Assembly (NCBI GenBank): GCA_009746045.1
Contig: RPFO01000127.1
Span: forward strand, 1,569,638-1,633,637
Source of the DNA: Mesostigma viride
Taxonomy: Eukaryota; Streptophyta; Mesostigmatophyceae; Mesostigmatales; Mesostigmataceae
Length of the DNA: 64,000 nt
Direction of reading: 5' to 3'
In this document: piece by piece, positions 10,807 through 21,775 of the stretch
Position numbering within the stretch: position 1 is the first letter of the stretch
Layout: each line of letters begins with the position of its first letter
Made by a program: the position numbers and the translations under genes
The notes under the pieces: generated by a model
What the model saw: only the letters and a program-made list of their open reading frames with translations
Told to the model about the DNA's origin: nothing
Database searches by the model: none

Positions 10807-11920
10807 TCCTCGCCATCGACAAGCGCCTGCAGGACCATGCCATAGCCATCGAATGCTTGCAGAACACCGCCGGCATCACCGCCCAGGCGGTGAAGGACAT
10901 CGCCGCTCGGCCAGCCCCTGCTGGCCATGCCGGCGATGCTCCTCCCATCCCGACCTGGGCGGGCATGCTTAAGCAGCACGCCACCTCCACCACCTCCGCC
11001 GTCGCCGCCCAGCTTAAGCAGCAGACGCTGGACCTCCGCGAGGAGGCCGAGCTCGCCAAGCGCAGCCTTAACGTCATAGTCATGCAAGCACTTCGACCCG
11101 CTGCAGGACGAGACCTCCGAGACCCTTGCCCTGGCGTTTGAGAACAAAATCCTGGTCCCCATGGCTATCACTGGTAAGGGCAAGCCGCGGGGGGTGACCC
11201 GCCTTCCCCGCTCGCGGGGTAAGGCCGGCCCCTCCCCCTTGCTCCTCACCTTTGACACCATGGCGGATAAGATCGATGGAGTTCCTCAAGTGTCGCAAGC
11301 GGCTTGGGGGGACCGCCTACACGCTGGACGACGACTAGACCTTGACGCAGCAACAACGGCGACGGGAGCTATGGCCGACCTACCTCCAGCTTCGGCAGAC
11401 GGCGGGGCAGAAGCCGGTCTACTGGAAGGGGGCGGACATCTACGTCGCCCACAAGCCCTGGCAGGCGACCCGGCCTGCCGCCCCAGCCACCCCAGCGCCA
11501 CCCCAGCCAAGGGAATATATAGCAGTAGTGTAGATTAGAAAGCTTAGTGACGTGGCCATGTATGCCTACGTGATGGGCCCACACCCGCCCTTGCAATAGC
11601 CGTAGCAATTTCGAGTCATGCTATGCCCATGCAGGGAGTTACTCTCTGCTGAGAGGCCATGTGTACCCCAGCTATAGCCTAGCCACATACCTTCCACCCC
11701 ATATGTCATGCAGGCCTTCTAGGCCCTCTCCTCAAGCCGCCTTGTGTGCCTGTGCTTGTTTAGGAGGCATGAACCATCATGGAGGTGCAGGTGCACCTAG
11801 TGTGCACGTACACCCAGAGCAGGTGATAGTTGTACATCCTATACACCTGCAGGTTGTCGCCCTGATTGTATTACAACCCCACAGATGCCCCTTTCTCACC
11901 TGGGGCTATGTGTTACATAT

Positions 11921-11934
11921 GCTCCCCACGGAGC
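11921..11934 (+). other. 3' terminal hairpin of family A copy 2
   Basis: The stem is GCTCC/GGAGC with loop CCAC, followed by TATGATTTTA and TTAA repeats. Compared with copy 1, the outer pair A-T has become G-C with both sides changed. Confidence 0.6.
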
Positions 11935-12090
11935 TATGATTTTATTAATTAATTAATTAATGCGTCCAGGCATAGTTTATCCGTCTCTGTATCGGGACCG
12001 CGTCACGTTTGCGCTGGGTATAGCTTACTCCCCAGCTGCGAGGCCGATGTGGACCATGCACCGCATCTCCCTCGCCTAGCTGGCACGCGC

Positions 12091-12661
12091 TGTTACGCCG
12101 CAAGCCTCGGCCACCACCTCTACCTCTACCTGTCCTGATACTACCTAAACTAGTGAGGCTGCTTCTATTTACACCCCTAGCGAAAGACGACCGAGACGAA
12201 CCAGATCTCAATGCATTTACATATGTACTACTGTAATACGCCATAGGCCATTTAATCAAACCCGTTTACTCCAGGAAAAGAGGAAGGAAACACAACTACA
12301 CTGCCGTGACCCAAGCTAATATGTGCTAATTCATTTAACACACGCCGGGTGACCACACAAAGAGTGGAACGTGCATAAATGGTCACCAACGGTCCAACAG
12401 GCTCGGGCCGACCTGGCCCTCGCCTGCAGAAACGCAGAAACACAAGCAGGTGCACAGATGCACGCCTGTCCACTACATTCTACAAAAGGATAAGGACCAC
12501 TAATATAGTACGCGGCGCGGCGCCCAAAGGCACCCACTATACCACAGTACTGTTACGGGGACAATCATGTCCAAACTAGAACTGCACGTGACCTAGGAAC
12601 AACCGAGGCCAAGGACCTAATTTACGTCCGTAACTACAACGAATTGTTACGCGACGTAACA
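12091..12661 (-). repeat. Left LTR (3' LTR in element sense)
   Basis: About 571 bp, TG...CA ends, almost identical to the copy at 26239. The 5-bp duplication CGCGC precedes it. Confidence 0.93.
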
Positions 12662-12676
12662 CCTCCCCCCCCACAA
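12662..12676 (-). other. Polypurine tract of the LTR element
   Basis: On the - strand a G-rich purine run (GTGGGGGGGGGAGG) directly abuts the 3' LTR, the expected place for plus-strand priming. Confidence 0.75.
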
Positions 12677-13033
12677 AAGGTAGGGAGCCCTCTCCCTACG
12701 CAGAGAGGAGGGAACCAAAGGGGTAGGAAAATAATCCTAATGCACCCAGCACACACCAACACAATCGATAGACCATCCCAGATACAAAGCACCAATAGTT
12801 CACACGGTCTCCACCACCACGCCGGGTGGTGTAGGGTTAGCCAGCACCAAGCCTGGTGGTAGGTTCCCCTAACTGCCTGGAACGGAGTCCTGGCCGGGGG
12901 GGACGGCACTGGGCAGGACACACAGAGTAAACACATCAGCGCTAAGGACCAAGAACAGCCAACAACTGGCCAGAATATGAGGGCGACTCTACATACCGGA
13001 GGGACAACACCCTCAGGTCGGGCCTAAGGCCCT

Positions 13034-15340
13034 CTATCTAGTGGCCATCCGTCTGGTAAGTGCCACGAGAGGCCAGCAGGACCTCCAGGTAGGCCTGGTA
13101 GTGGCCACATCCTCGACATTGTCATGCCTATCTACAGTGAGGAAAACATCGGCCCACACGCCGTCAGGAAAGAGGCCCAGGAAGGCCCAGTAATACCTAT
13201 GCTGCGTGAGGACGACCTGGCCACGGGCCCAGTCCAGAAAGCCACAGGCAAAGAGGCGAAGGAAAGGCTCTACCGCGATCAGGCAAAGGGCCCGCAGGAG
13301 GAGGCGATGGTACCGGATCCGAGGGCGCATACCCGTCGGGAAGAACAGGTCCACCAGGGGCTCCACGTTGGACGGCCACAACCGGATGTGCCGAACCTCG
13401 CGGGAGCGCCACCGACGAACACACTGTCGCGACCCGAATGTCTCTAGGTAGTCGCTGGCCGAGGAGGAGGGTGACCGCGGGAGTCTAGACCCTGGCCCGG
13501 GATAGGCGCCGGGCGACGGGCATCCCACTCAAGGATGGGCTGGAGGACCGTAGTGTACGCCGCACCCGGCACCGCAGGAAACTCTACTGTAAGGGCATCC
13601 GAAGCCATAATGCCCAGAGGGGAGGGTAAGCCCACTGGAACCCACCGTAGGTGTCCAAGTCGTTGTGGCGCCTAGCCCAGCGATACAGAACGCGCCGGAC
13701 CAGGATCTCACCCTCGAACACCGGATCAGCTAAAATAACCATGTCGAAGGAGGCCGATCAGTCTCAATGGGTAGGCCACGATCCCGGGCGCCCGACACAC
13801 CTGGGAGAACCCGTAGGACATGGGAGAGATGGCAAGCTCAGCAGAGGCGCGCGGCAGGTCACACTGTCGGCAGGCGAGTGCGGACATACCATACCCGGAA
13901 TGGGCGTGTCGCGCGACTCCGGCGTCGCATGCACCACAGAAGGGCCCTGTCCCGATCACCCTGGGACAACTCCCGGAGGGAATCGGCAGCGCGGGTGGCG
14001 CGAGGATCCTGACCGGTGGACCGAACAACCGCGGCCAAAGACCGCGAGGCCGAAGGAGGAGGGACCGAAGCAGGGGCCGACGCAGGGGCAGGAGCCGACA
14101 CCGACGCAGGGGGCACTGGTAAAACAGGAGGTCGCGCCGGACCCGAAGCCAGAGAGGGCCGTGACGGACCCGCCATCGACGCAGGCGCGCCGGTCTCCGT
14201 TGCCGGTGCACCCTCAGGCCACATATTGAAGATAGGGCCCGTAGGGACAGGCAGCCCGGCATAAGATTGGTTACCATCCAAGCTCCAGTCGGGCACCGGG
14301 ATCCTCTGCGGGGGACCACCCTCCCAAAGCCTGGGATGATCGCCCGTGTCGCTGAAGAAACCACGAACTGGCTGTGAGGGCGCAGCGGACGGCCCAGAGG
14401 GGCGACGGCGGGCACAGCCGAAGGGGCTGAAGACTCGCGCCGAGGCGCGGGAACGTCGGCCGCAGGCACAGAGGCAACCGGAGGTGTCGGAGCCGCAGCA
14501 ACCGAAGGGGTAGGGGGCGCCGGCGAAACCACAGGTGCCGAAGAAACCGAAGGGGTAGGGGGCGCGGACACCACAGACACCCCACCTGGCGTGGCCGGAG
14601 TCTGCGCTTGGGCCGCCAGGAAGGCCCCGAACGCCGTGGTCAGGGACTGGATCTGAGCCTGCATAGCCGAGACCGTCGCCGAAAGAGGATCAGGCAAACC
14701 CGAAGGGGTAGGCTCTACTGCAACACCCGGGTCGACCGAGGGGACGACGGGACCGGAGAGGGAGGAACAGACGCCGAGGAGGCGGACGCAGCGCTCGAGG
14801 CAGAATAATCTGGAGTATAATGTACCTCGGCTGGGGCGCCCGAAGGGGCAGGACCACTAACCGCTAGTCCCGCCGACTGATCAGCTATCTCCATGAATTC
14901 TACGGCCCGTAAAAGGTCGCAGGGGTTCTCATCTACCTCAGCATCACCCTCAGCCGGAAGCCAAGGGAACACCTCCCGTAGGCAGGTACGGCCCACAGGG
15001 TGGAGAGGTAGGAGAACACACGGCAGCACCGGAGAACCGCATCTATCTGTCCCAAGGCGGGACAGCTGGAACCACACCCCAACAAACAGTGTCCGGCATC
15101 GTCGAACCCGTGCAGGACAAGCTGGTGCGGCTCATCAGGGGAAGGACCATACCACGTGACCCCGAAGAGGGCCGCCCTGACTAAGCCCGCATGTTGGGCC
15201 TGAAGGGCCGGCTGCACAACGCCACCCGGGTAACTTGATCGCGACACCCAGCGGCCCGGAAGGGCCTCGAAATACAGCTCAGGGTCCGGTGGGGGCGGGG
15301 ACGGCAGCGAGCTCTCAGCCGGAGGGGTAGGCTCTGACAT
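13034..15340 (-). pseudogene. Extra GC-rich coding region downstream of integrase in the LTR element
   Basis: A - strand frame opens at 15340 (MSEPTPPAESSLPSPPPP), 77 bases after the integrase stop. Further open stretches follow, including a coiled-coil-like start MPDPLSATVSAMQAQIQSL near 14697 followed by a Pro/Ala/Val repeat region. The base composition is visibly richer in GC than pol, and the codons lean to G/C third positions. I do not recognise the product. Extra ORFs after integrase are known in some plant Ty3 elements; this one may be a captured host sequence. It looks broken at about two or three places. It is part of the fossil element, not a host gene. Confidence 0.5.
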
Positions 15341-15416
15341 GACGGCTGCGGAGGGGAGGGGACAACCAACCATCCGTCGACAGCAGACATAACATAAGAG
15401 AGGAGAAGGTCTACAA

Positions 15417-16943
15417 CTAGAGCTTATGCAGGGTTTTATACTCCTGCAGCAGGCGACTACACCCATCTAGCTCACTCTCAGTATACCAGACCTTATCTAC
15501 CTCACTACGAGCATACATCCACTTCACCTTATACTGGCGCTGGGTACCGCGGCCTTTTTTGATATCTCTATGGGCCACGATACCCTCTACCTCATCCTCT
15601 ACCTCACCAGTATCCGGGTTATGCTCTAAAGGGGCAGGGGCTAATTCTCTACCAGCGAACGTGCTCTGATGATAGAGCTTCAGCTGGCTTCTATGAAAGG
15701 TGCGAGAGTGGGTCTGCCAAGAGGTAGGAATATCTATCTCATACAGAAAATTACCTACTCTAGACAACACACGGAAGGGTCCTAAGAAGGCGGGCCTAAG
15801 TTTCACTTTCAGTTCAGCTTCGAACTTATGAGCGAAGCGGCCAACACGGGGGCCTTCTACTAAGACTAAATCTCCTATTTCTATCTCAGGTGCTCTTCTA
15901 TCTAATGAGGCACGCAACCTAGCAAGGTATTTGGCCTGCGCCCTATGGTACCCTGCAATAGCGTTGTCGTGTGCATTCTTCATCTTATCTAATAACGCCT
16001 GCACACCTTCTACAGTATCCCGGGACACATCATCCTTGTCCCTTAAAGGACTAGCTAAGAGAGAGGTAGGGGTAAGAGGTTGTCTACCAGTATCTAGGAA
16101 GAAGGGCGTATAACCATGCGCAGCCTGAGGGCAGTTGTTAAGGGAAAACTCTACCAAACATAGGTAATCCTCCCAATCACTCCCAGAGCCATTCACATAG
16201 TGACGCAGAGCTTCTTCCACTACCCTATTCAAACGTTCTACTAAATGAGACGAGGAGGAGTGGTAGGCAGTACCGAAGGTGACCTTGGTACCGATAGCAG
16301 CGAAGAACTGCTGCCAAAAATCAGAAGTAAATAACTTATCCTTATCACTAATAAACTGCCTACTCAAACCATGATATCTATATACGTTATTAAGGTATAG
16401 GCGTGCGCAATCGCGTGCGGTGAGTTCTAAGGGACACGGCACGAGATGACACATACGAGTAAAACGATCTACAAAAACAAGGATCTGGGCGTTACCTCTA
16501 TCATTCTTCCTAAAAGGTCCTACAAAATCCATCATAATGGAGTCCCACGGCATGATGGGATCAGGTAAGGTCCTAGGCTCTGCTATCTGTCCTACATTGT
16601 TGGGTTTCATCTCCTGGCAAGATTGACAGGTTCTAACATACTCATCTACATCCTTTAAAAGGGAAGGCCAGTAGTAAGAGCGGGCTACTAGGTCCCGTAC
16701 CCGTTTACCACCCTGGTGAGCAGCTAAGTCATGCAACTCAAAGAGCAAGGAGGAGCGACAGATAGGAGGGACATACAGGCGCCATTGAGGGGGAGAATCT
16801 GCTATCTGCACATATAAAAATCCACCTACAAATTTACAAGGGTGCTTGCCTAATTGTTGGGGATGGGCAGCAATGGCAGCTAATGCTTCCGGCTCAGTGG
16901 CCGTAAATCTACTAATAAGACGTTCGAGATCAGAGGTAGGCAT
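15417..16943 (-). CDS. Integrase of the LTR element, with C-terminal chromodomain
   Basis: This open frame has the zinc-binding HHCC region (HDLAAHQGG; CQSCQEMK), the catalytic core (MMDFVGPF, VFVDRFTRM, WEDYLCLVEFSLNN) and, at the end, a chromodomain-like segment (VEGIVAHRDIKKG; YKVKWMYAR). The chromodomain is the mark of chromoviruses, which use it to choose chromatin targets. The frame looks whole at the domain level. Confidence 0.93.
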   Translation of the reverse strand: MPTSDLERLISRFTATEPEALAAIAAHPQQLGKHPCKFVGGFLYVQIADSPPQWRLYVPPICRSSLLFELHDLAAHQGGKRVRDLVARSYYWPSLLKDVDEYVRTCQSCQEMKPNNVGQIAEPRTLPDPIMPWDSIMMDFVGPFRKNDRGNAQILVFVDRFTRMCHLVPCPLELTARDCARLYLNNVYRYHGLSRQFISDKDKLFTSDFWQQFFAAIGTKVTFGTAYHSSSSHLVERLNRVVEEALRHYVNGSGSDWEDYLCLVEFSLNNCPQAAHGYTPFFLDTGRQPLTPTSLLASPLRDKDDVSRDTVEGVQALLDKMKNAHDNAIAGYHRAQAKYLARLRASLDRRAPEIEIGDLVLVEGPRVGRFAHKFEAELKVKLRPAFLGPFRVLSRVGNFLYEIDIPTSWQTHSRTFHRSQLKLYHQSTFAGRELAPAPLEHNPDTGEVEDEVEGIVAHRDIKKGRGTQRQYKVKWMYARSEVDKVWYTESELDGCSRLLQEYKTLHKL

Positions 16944-17053
16944 CGCTACAGAGGTATCCAGAACAGGTTTAAAGAGATCTCCTACCGCCTTGCCAAAGAG
17001 AAGGGGAGGTCCTAGAGGGACTATGTGTTCATAAGACTTTCCTGACCTAGTCG

Positions 17054-18623
17054 CTATATGGCTAAGCGGTATAGAAATTTTATTTTTCCCCTCCCCCCCA
17101 CCGAGACCACAGGAAGGGCCTCACACGGGAGAGAGAGTCCTACGTGAGAAAGGAGATCAGGCATGCGAACAGCTGTATGAAAGAGGTAGGCATAGGATTC
17201 ATCATCAGGTAGTTCACCATACGGGGTTACACCCATAGTAGTAGGAACTAGAGTAGTATTGAGAACATCAAGGTCCTCGAAAAAGGAGTAATCTGCACGA
17301 CGAGAGAGTGCATCTGGTACTATGTTATCTACACCCTTAACATACTGAAGTTTAAAAGGGGAGAACTGTGCTAAAAACTCCATCCAGCGCGCTTGACGAG
17401 GGGTAAGGTTGGGTTGTGAGAGAAGATGGGTAAGAGGGCGGTGATCTGTCTGGATAACTAATCTATAAGGATCAATCTCACAGGGTTCATTCAGACAAAC
17501 ATCAAATTGAGCACCTTTAAGAAAGTGCTGCCACGCGTGGCAACAATACACCACAGCTAATAGTTCTTGCTGGTGTACGGGATAGTTACGCTCCGCAGGA
17601 AGCATTGTCCTAGAGATATACTCGATTGGCTGTAAGCCCTGACCCTGATCCTGGAGAAGGACGCCCCCTATAGCTACCTTGCTAGCATCTGTAGCTACAA
17701 CAAAGGGTTTAGTAGTATCCGGTAGGATGAGTACAGGAGGGGAGAGGAGTAGGGATTTTAGACACTGAAAAGCCGACTGACATTCACTACTCCAAACAAA
17801 GGGGATATCCTTCTTTAATAGATGATTAATAGGGCTGCTATAGTTGCGAAACGCGGGATAAAACGCCTATAGTAAGAAGCAATTCCTAGAAAACTACGTA
17901 CACCTTTAACGTCGGTAGGGGTAGGCCATTCCTGAATTGACTTAGTCTTGTCCGGGTCGGTAGCAACCCCGGCATCTGACAGAACGTGCCCTAAGAATGG
18001 GACACTTCTACCAGAGCGAACTTTAGCACGGCGCGCCCATAAAGAATTTTCAGCCATGATTTCTAATACTTTCTTTAAATCACGTAGGTGCGTTTCAAAA
18101 TCAGGAGAATAAATAAGGATATCATCTAAGTAAGCTTGAGCACAAGAACGGTCATGCTCAGATAAAGAAACAGAGGAGAAGGAAGGATCCTTTAAATCAG
18201 AGGACACTTGAGGAAGGTGGGAATTTCCCATAACAGGTCTAAGCACTTCATTCATTAACATTTGGAAAGAGGCAGGAGAGTTACAGAGTCCCATAGCCGC
18301 TACTCTAAACTGGTAATGCCCAAAAGGGGTAGCAAAGGCGGTTTTGTGGCAATCCTCAGGAGCTATACGTAGTTGCCAAAAACCATCCGCACAATCTAGT
18401 ACTGTGAAACAGGTAGAACCTTTAACCTTATTAAATATATCATCAATACGAGGTAGAGGGTATTTAGACTTCACAGTAATATCGTTTAGCTTCCTATAAT
18501 CAGTAACTAGGCGAAACTTGCCATTTGGTTTAGGAACTAACAGGACACCAGCGGAGTAGGGGGAGTTACTAGGCTCTATCAATCCTGCTTCTAATAGTGA
18601 TACTAAAATCTGTTTTAGTTCCT
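17054..18623 (-). pseudogene. Reverse transcriptase and RNase H region of the LTR element
   Basis: The RT fingers and palm are clear (RLVTDYRKLNDITVKSKYPL; AYLDDILIYS), followed by an RNase H region with LLAVVYCCHAWQHFL and HLLSQPNLTPRQARW. The region is open in two main stretches and therefore carries about one break. Its upstream edge is cut by the TTAA element at 18628. Confidence 0.9.
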
Positions 18624-18627
18624 TTAA

Positions 18628-20902
18628 GGGGACGGGACATGCCCGAATATTTTGGCGCCAAAAAATTCGCGCCGGAACCGAAGGTCACAAATTTCACGTG
18701 CACGGTGCACGCACCCCTTGCGGAAGTGGCCATGGCGACTGCGTTCAGGCGAAACTACCACACTAGGGCAGGCGAAATGCAAAAATTTTACTAGAATCTT
18801 AAAGGCGATGAGTTTATGATGTTAGTTTGTGGCGGAAATCAGCTGGTTTACAATATCGCTGCTGTTTTTTTATGCCATCGGCATGGGGGGTAATCTGAAT
18901 TTTTTGGTCGCGCGGAATGAAATAGAATTCATGATAGCGGCTGTAAAATCGCGGTTTTGGGGGCTGTTCTGACCGTGAAGCAGTCATTAATATCGGTTGC
19001 ATCGAATTCTAAACCGAGCTGGTGCTTTTTGCCAGATTTTCGGCCATTATCGGTAAGTAATTGTTCAGACCTGCGCAGTGCGTGTCTGACCTGTCCATGG
19101 AAGAACGGCTGTTGTTGCGCGCCTGGGCGAGGGATTTACGAGGGCAAGGTACAGATTTGTCGCGAATGTTATCTGCTATCAGTGCTTTCTTCTATGAGCT
19201 CATTGTTCGAAGTTTTTTGCGTTCTTTTTGGGCAGTTTCCGCCAGCTAGCTCGCCGTTCCTTGCCATTGTGTTGTCGAATACCTGGCAGCTTTAGATTGT
19301 TTTCGTTGATTTTGTGGTCAGGGCCGCTTCAGTCGCAGCCTGTACCTTCTTGGGAAGGTTTAAGGCATTTCATGAAACATGTTCTAGCAAGGATGTTGTG
19401 CTTATGGACGCTTCTTGTTGTGTGAGGGTGACGCACCCTCTCTTCGCAGCGGCATCCCAGCGCTAATGCGCTGAAGGGCCGCCAATGGCTTCTTTGCATT
19501 TCATCGTGCAGGGATGGAGGTGTTATAGTGATTAAAATATGGAGATATTGCATTTGTGTGACTGCATGTAGATAGCTGCCACTATTGGTTTATTTGAGCT
19601 TTCCCTTGTTATGATGATGTGACAAGACTACAATGTGCTGAGCCAACCATGGTTGACATGGTTGACTGCATGCAAGCTATGCATACCATGATCTCCTTGG
19701 TTCCTCGCCCTCCATAGTCCCTGTCTGGTGCCCATGGCGGGTAGGGCAGTTTAGGAGGCGTTGTTGTGTTGATTAGCTTGGCTGGAATCAACCTTCCACT
19801 CTAACCTGGGAGAAACATAGAAAATGCTGGTTAGGCATGTTGGTGCTACCATCTTTATTGCTATGCACATAGTTGCAAGGCTGGCCATGCTTGAGGGGCG
19901 GTGAAGGCGTATGAGGTGCGTCGCCGCCCCATTTTACTTTCTAAACATATTTAACTTGGTTTTGGTGCATGTTGGATGGCATATGAAGTGTCATTGTGTC
20001 AATCTGCTTACTGAGTGGTCCTTAGCGCCTTGTCAGGTGGTCATATAGGAAACCCATCAACTTGAGCAGTTCTTGTCACAATGACCCTCAACCTTGAGCA
20101 TGTGTAGTTGTCAGCATGCAAGAGTTAATTATATGCGCTTTGATCAGTTTGCAGAGGTCTTTGATGAAGAAGGAGATTCTAAAGTGGCCAGATGGTAACT
20201 AAAACCTCCTTGTAGCGTCTTCGTGGGTGGCCGTCTTGGAATGGTTGCAACCTGGGCAGTTGTTGTCAGAATGGCGTCAAACCTTGAACATAGGAGGTAC
20301 CATATGTGCAGAGGTTGGCAGCACGTGGTTTGGCAAGTTTTTGCATGGTTTGGATGGATAAAGGGGTGTTAGTGTGGTAAGATACACTAAAAAACCTCCC
20401 TTAGCTTCGTCACAGGTGGCTACCTAGGAAATCCATCAACTAGAGCTGCGCTTGTCAGAATGACCTGAAAATTTGGGGCTGCATGTCCCCCCACCTGTAG
20501 TATTTGGGAATATATGGTGGAGCATGATATGATGTGTTTATGATTTGATTTTTTTTTTTTGGATTAAAAAAGTACCTGTTTTGCGGGAAATCCATCAACG
20601 TGAGTAAACATGCTTATTTCTTGGTCCCAACTGGGTAGAATTTCTCAAAAGTGGGGGAACTATGCGGGAATATATGATTTGGTCCCAATATGTTTGCCCA
20701 TTGTCCTAGGAAAAATGTGACTAAAATAGCGTCTTTTTCTATTTTTAGCGCGTTACCGGTGTATGGTGGGGGCTAGTACCCCCCCCAAGTGGCTGGAAAA
20801 TTATTTTTTTATCATATTTATGGTCCCCAATCATCATTGGATTTTTAGCACATGCATAGGTGTGGTTTCCAGAAAAGTGCACTTTAGGCATGTCCCCTCC
20901 CC
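18628..20902. mobile_element. TTAA-flanked DNA transposon 1 (piggyBac-like, non-autonomous)
   Basis: The element is bordered by TTAA on both sides (18624-18627, 20903-20906). Its ends read GGGGACGGGACATGCC and, inverted, GGGGAGGGGACATGCC. It sits between the protease and RT parts of the LTR element. Exact TTAA target use is typical of piggyBac, although those tips usually start CCC. At 2275 bp it is large enough for a gene, but I see no transposase. The right half contains diverged repeats about 190 bp long. Confidence 0.78.
20036..20640 (+). repeat. Diverged tandem repeats of about 190 bp inside TTAA element 1
   Basis: Three or four units share GGTGG, a block like GGAAACCCATCAACTTGAG, and a block like TTGTCAGAATGACCTCAA, starting near 20036, 20224, 20414 and in part 20585. 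Confidence 0.6.
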
Positions 20903-20906
20903 TTAA

Positions 20907-21771
20907 TTCTGTAGGGCCCATTCTATACATCGGAGAGTGCGTAGGAACTGCACTGTCCTTGATAACTACACGGTGTAAAACAGAACGAGGAGGAGGATAA
21001 GAAGGAGTCTTTTCTTCAAATACTTTTGAGGAATCTATCACAGCCATGTATCTAACTATTTCATTTTCAGTAAATCCCACTCCTATTGTATCCACTGTAT
21101 TTACATCTATATCCACACTATTATTAGTGATAGGTATCTCTTGTATTTCTAACTGAAGGAACATACATAATAGGTATCCATATTCCTTTAGTTCAGATCG
21201 CAATTCGTCATTGGACATTAATACTTCAGGTATAGGCCTCACAGGAGGATCAACAGGTGCAGGAGGAGTAATATCTACCAAGGATAAATTTTCTAATCTA
21301 TAATGACGTTCTGGTACCCAGTAGGAGCTATCTGGAAACCAAATGACCATAGTATCATAATTAATAGTGATTTTATTATCCTGATGCCAATCTAATCCTA
21401 GTAATACATCAGCTGTAGTGATAGGGCCTATAGTGGCCGTCAGGTTGACCGTACGTCCTTGTATGACCAGGGGAAGGGACACCGTACCAGGGGAATGACT
21501 GGTGCGACCGTCAGCATAATGGACAGTGACAGTTTTTGTGTGAGGGGTAGGGACTAGTCCTAAACGCCTAACTAGGGCCTCGCTCACAAAGGAGCTAGCC
21601 GCACCGCTATCCACTAACACAGAGACATTCAAGAGCTCATCAGCATGCAGGAAGGGGTCTACAACAGTATGAGGGACGGTTAAGCCACCATTCAAGAACA
21701 TAAGAGGACGCACACGTAGTGGTAGGGATGATTCAGCTCCTACAGAGGTTATAAAAACAGGCAAGCAAAAA
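20907..21771 (-). CDS. Aspartic protease region of the LTR element
   Basis: It contains a retropepsin active site (VSVLVDSGAASSFVSEAL), the later hydrophobic motif ITTADVLLGLDWHQDN, and a linker rich in acidic residues towards RT. Both ends abut TTAA insertions, so the open frame runs into foreign sequence below 20907. Confidence 0.85.
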
Positions 21772-21775
21772 TTAA

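Larger units (their letters stand above)
8322..11515 (+). pseudogene. LINE ORF1-like gene, copy 2, interrupted and frameshifted
   Basis: The start at 8322 reads MTSKRPLPQRSLAAAL, parallel to copy 1. The frame is lost by about 8440. Later pieces still match: PAEPGWKEIDFDAKSAAWW and LCSLLGRSVAEIW before the insertion; TWAGMLKQHATSTTS and AELAKRSLNVIV after it; then RRRELWPTYLQLRQT near 11355-11400. There are at least three frame changes besides the transposon, so it is not functional. Confidence 0.7.
8131..11962 (+). mobile_element. ORF1-only LINE-like element, family A, copy 2, split by a DNA transposon
   Basis: The left end again has CACGAGCC repeats and the leader found before copy 1. The first part runs to 9035 and resumes at 10807 after a 1771-bp insertion, with a 7-bp duplication (TCCTCGC) at the joints. 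The 3' UTR leads to the hairpin at 11921-11934 and a TTAA tail ending near 11962. Without the insertion it is about 2.05 kb, the same as copy 1. It also lacks any ORF2. Confidence 0.75.

Noticed and set aside
13124-14264. Several + strand Arg-rich ORFs
   Set aside because: They are shadows of the GC-rich - strand region of the LTR element.
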